Below, piece by piece: positions 1-5,393 of a DNA stretch of 6,580 nt (the stretch's first letter is position 1; each line of letters starts with the position of its first letter). The notes under the pieces were generated by a model. It searched no databases and was not told the DNA's origin. It worked only from the letters and a program-made list of their open reading frames with translations. The position numbers and the translations under genes are program-made. Source of the stretch: Pseudomonadota bacterium (lineage in GTDB: Bacteria > Pseudomonadota > Alphaproteobacteria > Rhizobiales > Rhizobiaceae); NCBI GenBank assembly GCA_023457435.1, contig JAEWLS010000039.1, positions 1 through 6,580 on the forward strand. The letters are read 5' to 3'.

Positions 1-326
1 CGCAGCCGCAGGCCGAAGGTGCGCCGGCACCGGCGGGCGACCAGCCGCAGGGCGAGCGCCGCGGCGGCCGCGACTCCCGCAATCGCGACGGCGAGCGCAA
101 GAACGGCAGCAGGCCCGGCGGCGGCAAGCCCTGGGAGAAGCGCAATCGCGACCAGGCCGAGGGCGGCGACAAGCGCGAGGGACGCGGCGAACGCAGGGAC
201 GACCGCAACCGCGGCGGCAAGCCGCAGACCTTCTCGTCGCGTCCGCGCGAGGAGAAGCCCGGCCGCATCGATCCGGACTCGCCCTTCGCCAAGCTCGCGG
301 CGCTGCGCGACCAGCTGCGCAAGTAA
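1..326 (+). CDS. C-terminal tail of a superfamily II (DEAD/DEAH-type) RNA helicase, 5' end outside window
   Basis: Codons read in the frame starting at base 3 give 107 residues up to the TAA at 324-326. The tail is low-complexity and very hydrophilic, with runs of Arg, Gly, Asp, Asn and Lys including RRGGRDSRNRDGER and RNRGGKPQ. It ends in a more ordered segment, GRIDPDSPFAKLAALRDQLRK. Basic RG-rich tails of this sort are known from helicases, where they add non-specific RNA binding. The ordered end segment matches what I remember of the large rhizobial helicases encoded directly before an S4-domain gene. No helicase motifs lie in the window, so the family call rests on the tail and the neighbour. 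The stop codon overlaps the next gene's start (TAATG), indicating one transcript and translational coupling. Confidence 0.7.
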   Translation, partial: QPQAEGAPAPAGDQPQGERRGGRDSRNRDGERKNGSRPGGGKPWEKRNRDQAEGGDKREGRGERRDDRNRGGKPQTFSSRPREEKPGRIDPDSPFAKLAALRDQLRK

Positions 327-697
327 TGACGGCGGCCGGCCGGCAGCGCATCGACAAGTGGCTGTTCTTCGCGCGCATCATCAAGTCGCGCACCCTGGCG
401 GCGAAGCTCGTCGAGGCAGGCAAGGTCCGGGTCAACGGCGACAAGATCGACCAGCCGGCGCACCCGATCAAACCCGGCGACGGCCTGACGATCACGCTCG
501 ATCGCCGCATCGCCGTGCTCCGCGTGCTGCAGCCGGGGGCGAGGCGCGGCCCCGCCGAGGAGGCGCGCACGCTCTACGAGGACCTGTCGCCGCCTCCGGA
601 TGCGCGGCCGGCGCCGCCGGTGGCCGAGCGGGACGAGGGCGCGGGGCGCCCGACCAAGCGCGAACGCCGGGAGATCGATCGCCTCAGGGACGTTTGA
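326..697 (+). CDS. S4-domain RNA-binding protein, Hsp15/HslR-like
   Basis: This gene encodes 123 residues. Residues about 7-65 form an S4 domain: QRIDKWLFFARIIKSR at the start, then LVEAGKVRVNGDKI with the typical basic helix and VNG turn, and a short beta-rich end. The C-terminal half is Pro/Ala/Arg-rich and finishes with the basic helix GRPTKRERREIDRLR (107-121), typical of the Hsp15 group. Escherichia coli Hsp15 binds stalled 50S subunits carrying nascent chains, so a role in ribosome rescue or rRNA binding is likely but inferred. The ATG overlaps the helicase stop by one base (TAATG) and no separate Shine-Dalgarno site is evident, so translation probably depends on re-initiation after the helicase gene. 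The length fits the family. Confidence 0.88.
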   Translation: MTAAGRQRIDKWLFFARIIKSRTLAAKLVEAGKVRVNGDKIDQPAHPIKPGDGLTITLDRRIAVLRVLQPGARRGPAEEARTLYEDLSPPPDARPAPPVAERDEGAGRPTKRERREIDRLRDV

Positions 698-796
698 GGA
701 AAATCGTTCTCCGCCGGGCCGGGTGCGCGCGCATCCGTCGCCTTGCCAGGCCGCGCCAAAGCGATTAGTCACCCGCCGAAACGGCCCGAGCACCGC

Positions 797-1135
797 ATGA
801 CCTACGTCGTCACCGACAACTGCATCCGATGCAAGTACATGGACTGCATCGAGGTTTGCCCCGTGGATTGCTTCTACGAGGGCGAGAACATGCTCGTCAT
901 CCATCCGGACGAGTGCATCGACTGCGGCGTCTGCGAGCCGGAATGCCCGGCCGACGCGATCAAGCCGGATACCGAGCCGGGCCTGGACAAGTGGCTGACG
1001 ATCAACGCCGATTACGCGGTCTCGTGGCCCAACATCACGCAGAAGAAGGACGCGCCTGAAGACGCCAAGGAATTCGATGGCGTCGAGGGCAAGTTCGAGA
1101 AGTATTTTTCGCCCGAACCCGGCACCGGAAACTAG
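797..1135 (+). CDS. fdxA: Seven-iron ferredoxin FdxA ([3Fe-4S][4Fe-4S])
   Basis: This gene encodes 112 residues of a small soluble electron carrier. By alignment from memory with Azotobacter vinelandii ferredoxin I, offset by the initiator Met, Cys9, Cys17 and Cys50 should hold the 3Fe cluster and Cys21, Cys40, Cys43 and Cys46 the 4Fe cluster. The non-ligand cysteines of that protein are also kept as Cys12 and Cys25. Key stretches are DNCIRCKYMDC, EVCPVDCFYEG and HPDECIDCGVCEPECP, followed by the usual C-terminal extension with SWPNITQKKD. The frame stays open upstream to an ATG at 743, but the conserved family start MTYVVTDNC fixes the start at 797. The Shine-Dalgarno site is weak. The gene lies 99 bases after the S4 gene and may have its own promoter. 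Its electron partner is not visible here. Confidence 0.96.
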   Translation: MTYVVTDNCIRCKYMDCIEVCPVDCFYEGENMLVIHPDECIDCGVCEPECPADAIKPDTEPGLDKWLTINADYAVSWPNITQKKDAPEDAKEFDGVEGKFEKYFSPEPGTGN

Positions 1136-1293
1136 CCGTCGGCGTCTTAAAGACGGGCCACGGCGCTCGTTCGGCTGGCCGCTCCGCGCCCGGCAATGTC
1201 CGCGCACGCGGCAATTTGTTGATTCTCGCGCATTTTTATGTTACGGCTTGAACAAATGCCGGTGACACTTCGTCGATCTATGGCGCGGACGCG

Positions 1294-1321
1294 TTAATCA
1301 TCGAAAGATCAAACCGATAAT
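1294..1321 (+). promoter_or_regulatory. Candidate sigma-70-type promoter for carD
   Basis: TTAATC (1294-1299) and GATAAT (1316-1321) are separated by 16 bases. The -10 hexamer matches the consensus at five of six positions, but the -35 matches at only three. If it is used, the carD mRNA would have a leader of about 140 bases. Alphaproteobacterial promoters usually have the stronger match at -35, so this is only a candidate. A start farther upstream in the AT-rich block at 1211-1260 is equally possible. Confidence 0.25.
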
Positions 1322-1428
1322 CCGGACCGGGCAACCGGGCTTTTCCACGTGCCGCGGGCGCGATGGCGTGGCTGTTCCGGGATCGGTTTCTTCGCGCGTC
1401 TGTGACCGGCAGGCGGCATGCCACGTAA

Positions 1429-1449
1429 GGCCGGGCACCAGACCCGGCC
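1429..1449 (+). promoter_or_regulatory. GC hairpin immediately upstream of the carD ribosome-binding site
   Basis: GGCCGGG (1429-1435) pairs perfectly with CCCGGCC (1443-1449) across a seven-base loop. The stem ends six bases before the AGGAG Shine-Dalgarno site at 1456-1460. A run of A residues follows the stem rather than a T-tract, so it is not a terminator. Its position could affect ribosome access or mRNA stability. GC-rich DNA yields such stems by chance, so a function is inferred only. Confidence 0.4.
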
Positions 1450-1469
1450 GAAAACAGGAGTCTAGGCGT

Positions 1470-2066
1470 ATGGCAATCCAGCAGCAGCAGAAGAAGTCCC
1501 CCGCGCGCAACGGCTTCAAGCCCGGTGAGTTCATCGTCTACCCGGCTCATGGCGTCGGCCAGATCTCGGCGATCGAGGAGCAGGAAGTCGCCGGCCACAA
1601 GCTGGAGCTGTTTGTCATCGACTTCCAGAAGGACAAGATGCGGCTGAAGGTGCCCGTCGCCAAGGCGACGTCGATCGGCATGCGCAAGCTGTCGGAGACG
1701 GACTATGTCGAGCGCGCGCTGAAGGTCGTGCAGGGCCGCGCGCGCATCAAGCGCACCATGTGGTCGCGCCGCGCCCAGGAATACGATGCGAAGATCAATT
1801 CCGGCGACCTGATCTCGATCTCGGAAGTGGTGCGCGATCTCTTCCGTGCCGAGAACCAGCCCGAGCAGTCCTACTCCGAACGCCAGCTGTACGAGGCCGC
1901 GCTCGACCGCATGGCCCGCGAAATCGCAGCCGTGAACCGCGTTTCCGAAACCGAGGCGGTCCGTCTGATCGAAGCCAATCTGGCGAAGGGGCCGCGCCGT
2001 GGCGCCAAGGCTGAAGTCGAAGCCGAGGCGGAGGCCGACGAAGCCGAGCAGGAAGAGGCGGCATAA
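1470..2066 (+). CDS. carD: CarD/CdnL-family RNA polymerase-binding transcription regulator
   Basis: This gene encodes 198 residues. CarD proteins bind the RNA polymerase beta subunit through an N-terminal Tudor-like domain and stabilise the promoter open complex through a C-terminal helical domain. Here the Tudor-like domain spans about 17-75 (GEFIVYPAHGVGQI at 19-32, RLKVPV at 58-63). The helical domain spans about 78-172 and contains WSRRAQEYDAKINSGDL and SYSERQLYEAALDRMAREIA. Trp98 lies where the DNA-wedging Trp of mycobacterial CarD is expected. The last 20 or so residues are an acidic Ala/Glu tail (AEVEAEAEADEAEQEEAA), which looks disordered. The frame is open upstream, but the ATG at 1470 has AGGAG nine bases before it and gives the expected family N-terminus. 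A strong terminator follows, so carD is probably the last gene of its transcript. Confidence 0.95.
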   Translation: MAIQQQQKKSPARNGFKPGEFIVYPAHGVGQISAIEEQEVAGHKLELFVIDFQKDKMRLKVPVAKATSIGMRKLSETDYVERALKVVQGRARIKRTMWSRRAQEYDAKINSGDLISISEVVRDLFRAENQPEQSYSERQLYEAALDRMAREIAAVNRVSETEAVRLIEANLAKGPRRGAKAEVEAEAEADEAEQEEAA

Positions 2067-2089
2067 TCCGCTTCCGCATAACAGTTTGA

Positions 2090-2120
2090 AAAAAGACCCG
2101 GCATCATGCCGGGTCTTTTT
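2090..2120. terminator. Bidirectional intrinsic terminator between carD and the convergent small gene
   Basis: A perfect 14-base-pair stem (2090-2103 with 2107-2120, core GACCCGGCA/TGCCGGGTC) closes over a three-base TCA loop. An A-run (2089-2094) flanks it on the left and a T-run (2116-2120) on the right, so the RNA from either strand has a hairpin ending in a U-tract. It lies 23 bases after the carD stop and 10 bases beyond the stop of the minus-strand gene, so it serves both convergent genes. Confidence 0.95.
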
Positions 2121-2130
2121 GTTTCAGCGG

Positions 2131-2364
2131 TCAGCGAAGCGGCCGTTTCCAGATTGTCTCCGGCTCGGGCTGACGCTGCTGCGCCAGCACCCTCGGCCTT
2201 CCGGGATCGAACACGTATTGCGCTTCCGGATCGGGCCGGTAGGCACGGTGTCCGTACCCGAATGGCCCGCGCCAGTCGCCATCTGCGCCTCCGTCGTGTC
2301 CGCCTGCCTGGATCAGGCCGCGGATCTCGCTTTCCGTCATCGGCTTCATGCCGTCGTCTTTCAT
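2131..2364 (-). CDS. Small hypothetical protein, 77 residues, unrecognised
   Basis: I do not recognise the family. The product begins MKDDGMKPMTESEIRGLIQAGG, continues through a Gly/Asp-rich link, then an aromatic and Arg/Pro-rich stretch (WRGPFGYGHRAYRPDPEAQYVFDPGRP), and ends in IWKRPLR. It has no signal peptide, membrane segment or cysteine. Only the short SEIRGLIQAG stretch looks helical, so much of it is probably disordered. It is called a gene because the ATG at 2364 has a strong GGAGGAG ribosome site, a plausible promoter lies upstream, and the shared terminator lies directly downstream. The frame can be extended to a TTG at 2409, but the ribosome site favours 2364. ATGs at 2349 and 2340 are further alternatives. 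Confidence 0.72.
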   Translation of the reverse strand: MKDDGMKPMTESEIRGLIQAGGHDGGADGDWRGPFGYGHRAYRPDPEAQYVFDPGRPRVLAQQRQPEPETIWKRPLR

Positions 2365-2367
2365 TGG

Positions 2368-2374
2368 CTCCTCC
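2368..2374 (-). promoter_or_regulatory. Ribosome-binding site that fixes the start of the small minus-strand gene
   Basis: Read on the minus strand this is GGAGGAG. Its GGAGG core is five bases from the ATG at 2364, close to ideal spacing, and it is the strongest Shine-Dalgarno match I noticed in the window. It argues for ATG 2364 over the upstream TTG at 2409, which would place this site inside the coding frame. Confidence 0.8.
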
Positions 2375-2400
2375 GCATCATGCAAATCGGCACGAGCGAG

Positions 2401-2426
2401 AAGCTTCAAGAGGACGGGACGGTTCC
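2401..2426 (-). promoter_or_regulatory. Candidate EcfG/RpoE2-type general stress promoter for the small minus-strand gene
   Basis: On the minus strand, GGAAC (2426-2422) is followed after 17 bases by GCTT (2404-2401). Alphaproteobacterial general-stress-response sigma factors (EcfG, RpoE2 in Sinorhizobium) recognise GGAAC, about 16-19 bases, then a TT-containing -10 usually written CGTT. The match is complete at -35, and the TT falls at an accepted distance. The two bases before it are GC rather than CG. Transcription would begin near 2394, giving a leader of about 30 bases that contains the ribosome site. The placement is good, but one such match could be chance. Confidence 0.45.
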
Positions 2427-2434
2427 GCGCGGAA
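2423..2434. repeat. 12-base perfect palindrome overlapping the candidate -35 element
   Basis: TTCCGCGCGGAA is a perfect palindrome whose right half, read on the minus strand, supplies the GGAA of the candidate -35 GGAAC. It lies between the divergent small gene and the RibD-C-like gene, where an operator would be expected. A palindrome of this length is expected about once or twice by chance in a window of this size. Confidence 0.3.
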
Positions 2435-2591
2435 ATAGATCATGGTTAGCAGTGGGTTAACGTGCAGCGCATGCCGCTCCGCGCGGGCGGTTGCAATGAC
2501 CATCGCGGTTCGAATTGCGAGGGTTGCTTGCTGGCATCTGGAAGGACATTTTGGCGCTGCAGCCGCGCCGCGCTCTACCGAAGGGACCATC

Positions 2592-3143
2592 ATGGCAATT
2601 CTCCGCATGCAGACGATGCAGTCGCTCGACGGCTTCGTAAATGACGCCGAGGGCAAGTTCGACTGGCACACGCTCGATGCCGGCGTGCACGAGCACTCGC
2701 ATGCGGAGGGGCAGCGCGACGGCCTCGCAATCTACGGCCGCCGGATGTACGAGGCGATGCTGTTCTGGCAGACCTACGATGGCGGGGATCCGTTCTACGA
2801 GAATTTCGCGCGGTACTGGAAAAGCCTCGACAAGATCGTCGTTTCGAAGAGTCTCAAGGCGGCAAGCAGCGACAACACGCTGCTCGTCGCCGATCTCGGC
2901 GAGGCCGAGATGCGCAAGATCAAGCGCGAGCGCGGAGGCGACATCTCGATCTCCGGGCCGACCATTGCGGCGCGCTATCTCGACGCCGGGCTGGTCGACG
3001 AGATCGGCATCTACACGGCGCCGATCATGGTCGGCGCGGGCCTGCGGGCGTTCCAGAACCGCAGGCGAGCCCGGCTCGAGCGTGTCGAGTTCACGCCCTT
3101 CGCCAACGGCGTGAGTTTCTCGCGCTACAAGGTGCTGAACTGA
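2592..3143 (+). CDS. RibD C-terminal/dihydrofolate-reductase-fold family protein
   Basis: This gene encodes 183 residues, the usual size for stand-alone proteins of this family (YyaP/YwjB-like). Family hallmarks are SLDGFVNDAEGKFDW (11-25), the nucleotide-binding YGRRMYEAM (48-56), IVVSKSL (82-88), and ISGPTIAARYLDAGLVDEI (120-138) followed by PIMVGAG (144-150). The fold binds NADPH in dihydrofolate reductase and RibD reductases, so an NADPH-dependent reductase is the likely role. The substrate is unknown, and most such single-domain relatives are uncharacterised. The frame is open upstream to 2442, but the ATG at 2592 has AAGGGA five bases before it and gives the typical N-terminus. It diverges from the small gene at 2131-2364 and stands alone. 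The 60 bases after it contain a candidate promoter but no clear terminator. Confidence 0.9.
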   Translation: MAILRMQTMQSLDGFVNDAEGKFDWHTLDAGVHEHSHAEGQRDGLAIYGRRMYEAMLFWQTYDGGDPFYENFARYWKSLDKIVVSKSLKAASSDNTLLVADLGEAEMRKIKRERGGDISISGPTIAARYLDAGLVDEIGIYTAPIMVGAGLRAFQNRRRARLERVEFTPFANGVSFSRYKVLN

Positions 3144-3149
3144 CGCTCT

Positions 3150-3177
3150 TGTATTGACCTCGCGAGCGGGCAATAAG
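3150..3177 (+). promoter_or_regulatory. Weak candidate promoter for the small membrane gene and xerD
   Basis: TTGTAT (3150-3155) and AATAAG (3172-3177) are separated by 16 bases, matching the sigma-70 consensus at three and four positions. An overlapping TTGACC at 3154-3159 is a better -35 match but has no -10 at proper spacing. An inverted repeat CGCTC (3144-3148) / GAGCG (3164-3168) spans the spot. Transcription would start about 20 bases before the ATG at 3207. Confidence 0.22.
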
Positions 3178-3206
3178 CGGACGGGACGCGAGACGCAAAC
3201 GGGGCA

Positions 3207-3347
3207 ATGCCGACCCTCTTCCGCCTGCTCATCATCATCGGCGTGATCGTCGGCGCGATCTACGGCACGATGTTCGCGCTTGCCAATTTCGTGCAGCCGC
3301 GGGTCGGCGAGATGACGGTGCGCATCCCGCCCGAACGACTGAACTGA
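3207..3347 (+). CDS. 46-residue single-pass membrane protein immediately upstream of xerD
   Basis: The product has one hydrophobic segment at about residues 5-28 (LFRLLIIIGVIVGAIYG then TMFALANF). A short polar tail follows, VQPRVGEMTVRIPPERLN. The N-terminus lacks a cleavage site, so it is probably anchored in the inner membrane. From memory, small proteins ending in EMTVRIPPERLN occur upstream of xerD in other rhizobia. Such conservation of the soluble tail would argue for function, but none is known to me. The TGA is two bases before the xerD ATG (TGACGATG), so the two are almost certainly co-translated. The ribosome site is weak (GGGG three bases before the leading CAATG). Confidence 0.82.
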   Translation: MPTLFRLLIIIGVIVGAIYGTMFALANFVQPRVGEMTVRIPPERLN

Positions 3348-3349
3348 CG

Positions 3350-4273
3350 ATGCGCGACGGCCATCGCGTCGAAGCCTTCCTCGAGATGATGGCGGCGGAG
3401 CGCGGAGCGAGCGGCAACACGCTGGCGGCCTACCGCCGCGACCTCGAGCATGCCGGCGCGGCCTTGCAGGGCGGCTGGGGCGGTATCGCCGCAGCTCCGG
3501 GCGACGCCGTTCGCCGCTACGTGGAAAGCCTGGCGGCGGAGGGGTTCGCGGCGACGAGCCAGGCGCGCAAGCTGTCGGCCCTGCGGCAGTTCTACAAGTT
3601 CCTGTTCAGCGAAAATTTGCGGAGCGACGACCCGACCTCGGTGCTGGACGCTCCGCGCCGCGGACGCCCCCTGCCGAAGACGCTCGGCGAGGCGGAGGTG
3701 GGCCGGCTGCTCGACCGCGCGGCGGAGGAGGCATCGTCGCCGCCGCCGGGCATCGATGCCGCCGACGCGCTGCGGACGCGGGCGCTGCTCGAGGTGCTGT
3801 ATGCGACAGGGCTGCGCGTCTCGGAACTGGTCTCGCTGCCGCTCTCGGTGGCGCGCCGCGACGATCGCTACTTCACCGTCACCGGCAAGGGCAACAAGGA
3901 GCGGCTGGTCCCGCTGTCGCCGCCGGCGCGCGCAGCGATGAAGGGGTGGATGGAGGCGAGGAGCAAGGTTCCCGCCTTCGACAAGAGCCGCTTCCTCTTC
4001 CCCGCGCGCTCCGACAGCGGACATCTGGCGCGACAGGTGTTCGCACGCGACCTGAAATCGCTCGCGGCGCGCGCCGGAATCCGCAGCGCGCTGATTTCGC
4101 CGCACGTGCTGCGCCATGCCTTCGCCAGCCACCTCCTGCAGAACGGCGCCGACCTGCGCGTGGTGCAGCAGCTCCTCGGCCACGCCGACATCTCGACGAC
4201 GCAGATCTACACCCACGTGCTCGAAAAGCGCCTCGTCGACCTGGTCAATACCCACCACCCGCTTGCCGATTAG
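3350..4273 (+). CDS. xerD: Site-specific tyrosine recombinase XerD
   Basis: This gene encodes 307 residues (E. coli XerD has 298). XerD acts with XerC at the chromosomal dif site, under FtsK control, to resolve chromosome dimers before division. Residues about 5-95 form the N-terminal core-binding domain (GNTLAAYRRDL, SQARKLSALRQFYKFLFSE). Residues about 108-298 form the catalytic domain. All six catalytic positions are present: Arg156 (GLRVSEL), Lys180 (TGKGNKER), His252 and Arg255 (PHVLRHAFASHLL), His278 (LLGHADISTT) and the nucleophile Tyr287 (IYTHV). XerD rather than XerC is favoured by the HAFASHLLQNGADLRVVQQLLGH stretch and by the accA neighbour, but the two are close relatives. No integrase cargo or attachment site is nearby, so this is the housekeeping enzyme and not a phage integrase. 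Confidence 0.93.
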   Translation: MRDGHRVEAFLEMMAAERGASGNTLAAYRRDLEHAGAALQGGWGGIAAAPGDAVRRYVESLAAEGFAATSQARKLSALRQFYKFLFSENLRSDDPTSVLDAPRRGRPLPKTLGEAEVGRLLDRAAEEASSPPPGIDAADALRTRALLEVLYATGLRVSELVSLPLSVARRDDRYFTVTGKGNKERLVPLSPPARAAMKGWMEARSKVPAFDKSRFLFPARSDSGHLARQVFARDLKSLAARAGIRSALISPHVLRHAFASHLLQNGADLRVVQQLLGHADISTTQIYTHVLEKRLVDLVNTHHPLAD

Positions 4274-4305
4274 GGATAGTGCCGCTATTTCAGGCTACGT
4301 TTCCG

Positions 4306-4327
4306 GCCTTCAATCGTTACAGAAGGC
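4306..4327 (+). repeat. Inverted repeat between xerD and accA
   Basis: GCCTTC (4306-4311) and GAAGGC (4322-4327) can form a six-base-pair stem with a ten-base loop, 32 bases after the xerD stop. No T-tract follows, so it is a poor intrinsic terminator. It could be a processing or regulatory structure in the accA leader, or chance. Confidence 0.3.
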
Positions 4328-4375
4328 AGTCGCGCCGCCGGTGCGACGCGTTGCGAGCCGCGCGATTGTGGGCGA

Positions 4376-5326
4376 ATGTATAATTATCTGGATTTTGAGA
4401 AGCCGGTTCAGGACCTAGAGGGGCAGATCCTCGAACTCAAGCGACTTGCCGAGACCGGCGAGTCGGTTGACGTGGGCGACGAGATCAAGCGGCTCGAGAA
4501 GCGCTCGAACGACGCGCTGCGCGACATCTACAAGGCGCTGACGCCGTGGCAGAAGGCGCAGGTCGCCCGCCATGCCGACCGGCCGCACTGCGTCGACTAC
4601 ATCTCCGGCCTGATGACCGACTTCACGCCGCTCGCCGGCGACCGGCTGTACGGCGAAGACGAGGCGATCATCGGCGGCTTCGCGCGGTTCCGCGGCGAGC
4701 CCGTCGCCGTCATCGGCCAGGAAAAGGGCTCCGACACCACGAGCCGGCTGCGGCACAATTTCGGCATGGCGCGGCCCGAAGGGTACCGCAAGGCCGTCCG
4801 CATCATGGAACTCGCCGACCGCTACAAGCTGCCGCTGATCAGCCTGGTCGACACGGCCGGCGCCTATCCCGGCATCGGCGCGGAGGAGCGCGGGCAGGCC
4901 GAGGCGATCGCCCGGTCGACGTCGGCGTGCCTGGCGCTGAAGGTGCCCTCGGTCTCGCTGATCATCGGCGAAGGCGGTTCGGGCGGCGCCATAGCCATCG
5001 CCACCGCGAACCTCGTCTACATGCTGGAGCACGCGATCTATTCGGTGATCTCGCCGGAGGGCGCGGCCTCGATCCTGTGGCGTGACCCGGGCCGCGCGCG
5101 CGACGCCGCGACCAACATGAAGATCACCGCCCAGGACCTGCTCGAGCTCAAGATCATCGACGCGATCATCCCCGAGCCGCTGGGCGGCGCGCATCGCGGG
5201 CGGGAGGCCGTCGTGCAGCTCGCCGGCGACCAGATCGCCAGGGGTTTCGCCGATCTCGGGGCGGCCAACACCGACTATCGCGAACACCGGCGCGAGAAGT
5301 TCCTGGCCATCGGGCGCAACCTGTAA
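4376..5326 (+). CDS. accA: Acetyl-CoA carboxylase carboxyltransferase subunit alpha
   Basis: This gene encodes 316 residues, the normal length. AccA pairs with AccD in the carboxyltransferase, which moves the carboxyl group from biotin on AccB to acetyl-CoA. The product is malonyl-CoA for fatty acid synthesis in the cytoplasm. The N-terminal helix MYNYLDFEKPVQDLEGQI is typical of the family. The crotonase-like fold shows GQEKGSDTTSRLRHNFGMARPEGYRKA (114-140), DTAGAYPGIGAEERGQ (159-174) and the oxyanion-type GEGGSGGAIAIA (198-209). SPEGAASILWRD (226-237) lies near the subunit interface. The ATG at 4376 matches the conserved start, although no clear Shine-Dalgarno site precedes it. The gene follows xerD by 102 bases. 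The accD gene is not in the window, as usual for this split arrangement. Confidence 0.97.
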   Translation: MYNYLDFEKPVQDLEGQILELKRLAETGESVDVGDEIKRLEKRSNDALRDIYKALTPWQKAQVARHADRPHCVDYISGLMTDFTPLAGDRLYGEDEAIIGGFARFRGEPVAVIGQEKGSDTTSRLRHNFGMARPEGYRKAVRIMELADRYKLPLISLVDTAGAYPGIGAEERGQAEAIARSTSACLALKVPSVSLIIGEGGSGGAIAIATANLVYMLEHAIYSVISPEGAASILWRDPGRARDAATNMKITAQDLLELKIIDAIIPEPLGGAHRGREAVVQLAGDQIARGFADLGAANTDYREHRREKFLAIGRNL

Positions 5327-5393
5327 CAGCTCATCACAACATCGCCGCCGCGCCCGATAGGCCGCTTTCCGCCACATTGTTGCCGTGTCTCAC

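Larger units (their letters stand above)
1136..1469 (+). other. Non-coding leader region between fdxA and carD
   Basis: This is the only stretch above 300 bases without a gene. The first part holds a short imperfect inverted repeat just after the fdxA stop (CCGTC 1136-1140 with GACGG 1152-1156) and another weak one (GGCCA 1156-1160 with TGGCC 1176-1180). Neither has a T-tract, so neither is a clear terminator. Bases about 1211-1260 are unusually AT-rich for this window, as expected of a promoter area. Bases 1326-1340 carry a tandem ACCGGGC repeat. Bases 1367-1372 (CGTGGC) are complementary to 1420-1425 (GCCACG), and a 7-base-pair hairpin sits at 1429-1449. The open frames crossing the region lack any recognisable protein and start inside the leader. 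Confidence 0.6.

Noticed and set aside
19..768. 249-codon open frame on the plus strand over the helicase tail and S4 gene
   Set aside because: It is an out-of-frame read of two real genes. The composition is almost entirely Ala, Arg, Gly and Pro, and it has no ribosome site.
1136..1180. Possible intrinsic terminator after fdxA
   Set aside because: The inverted repeats are short and imperfect, and no T-tract follows them, unlike the clear terminator at 2090-2120.
2457..3173. 238-codon open frame on the minus strand
   Set aside because: It is antisense to the RibD-C-like gene, which carries family motifs and a ribosome site. The minus frame has neither.
3260..4258. 332-codon open frame on the minus strand
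   Set aside because: It lies wholly opposite xerD, which has a full catalytic residue set. The translation is Arg/Ala/Gln/His-rich with no recognisable domain, as expected of an antisense shadow in GC-rich DNA.
3350..4273. Tyrosine recombinase as a sign of a mobile element or phage integrase
   Set aside because: The protein is a standard XerD next to accA. There is no tRNA, attachment repeat or cargo gene in the window.
4379..4384. Perfect TATAAT -10 hexamer at the accA start
   Set aside because: It is codons 2-3 of the conserved N-terminus MYNY (TAT AAT TAT), so the protein explains it. No -35 hexamer lies at suitable spacing, and the start codon would be upstream of the transcript.
4415..5377. 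320-codon open frame on the minus strand
   Set aside because: It is antisense to accA, which is unmistakable. The product is low-complexity and matches no family I know.
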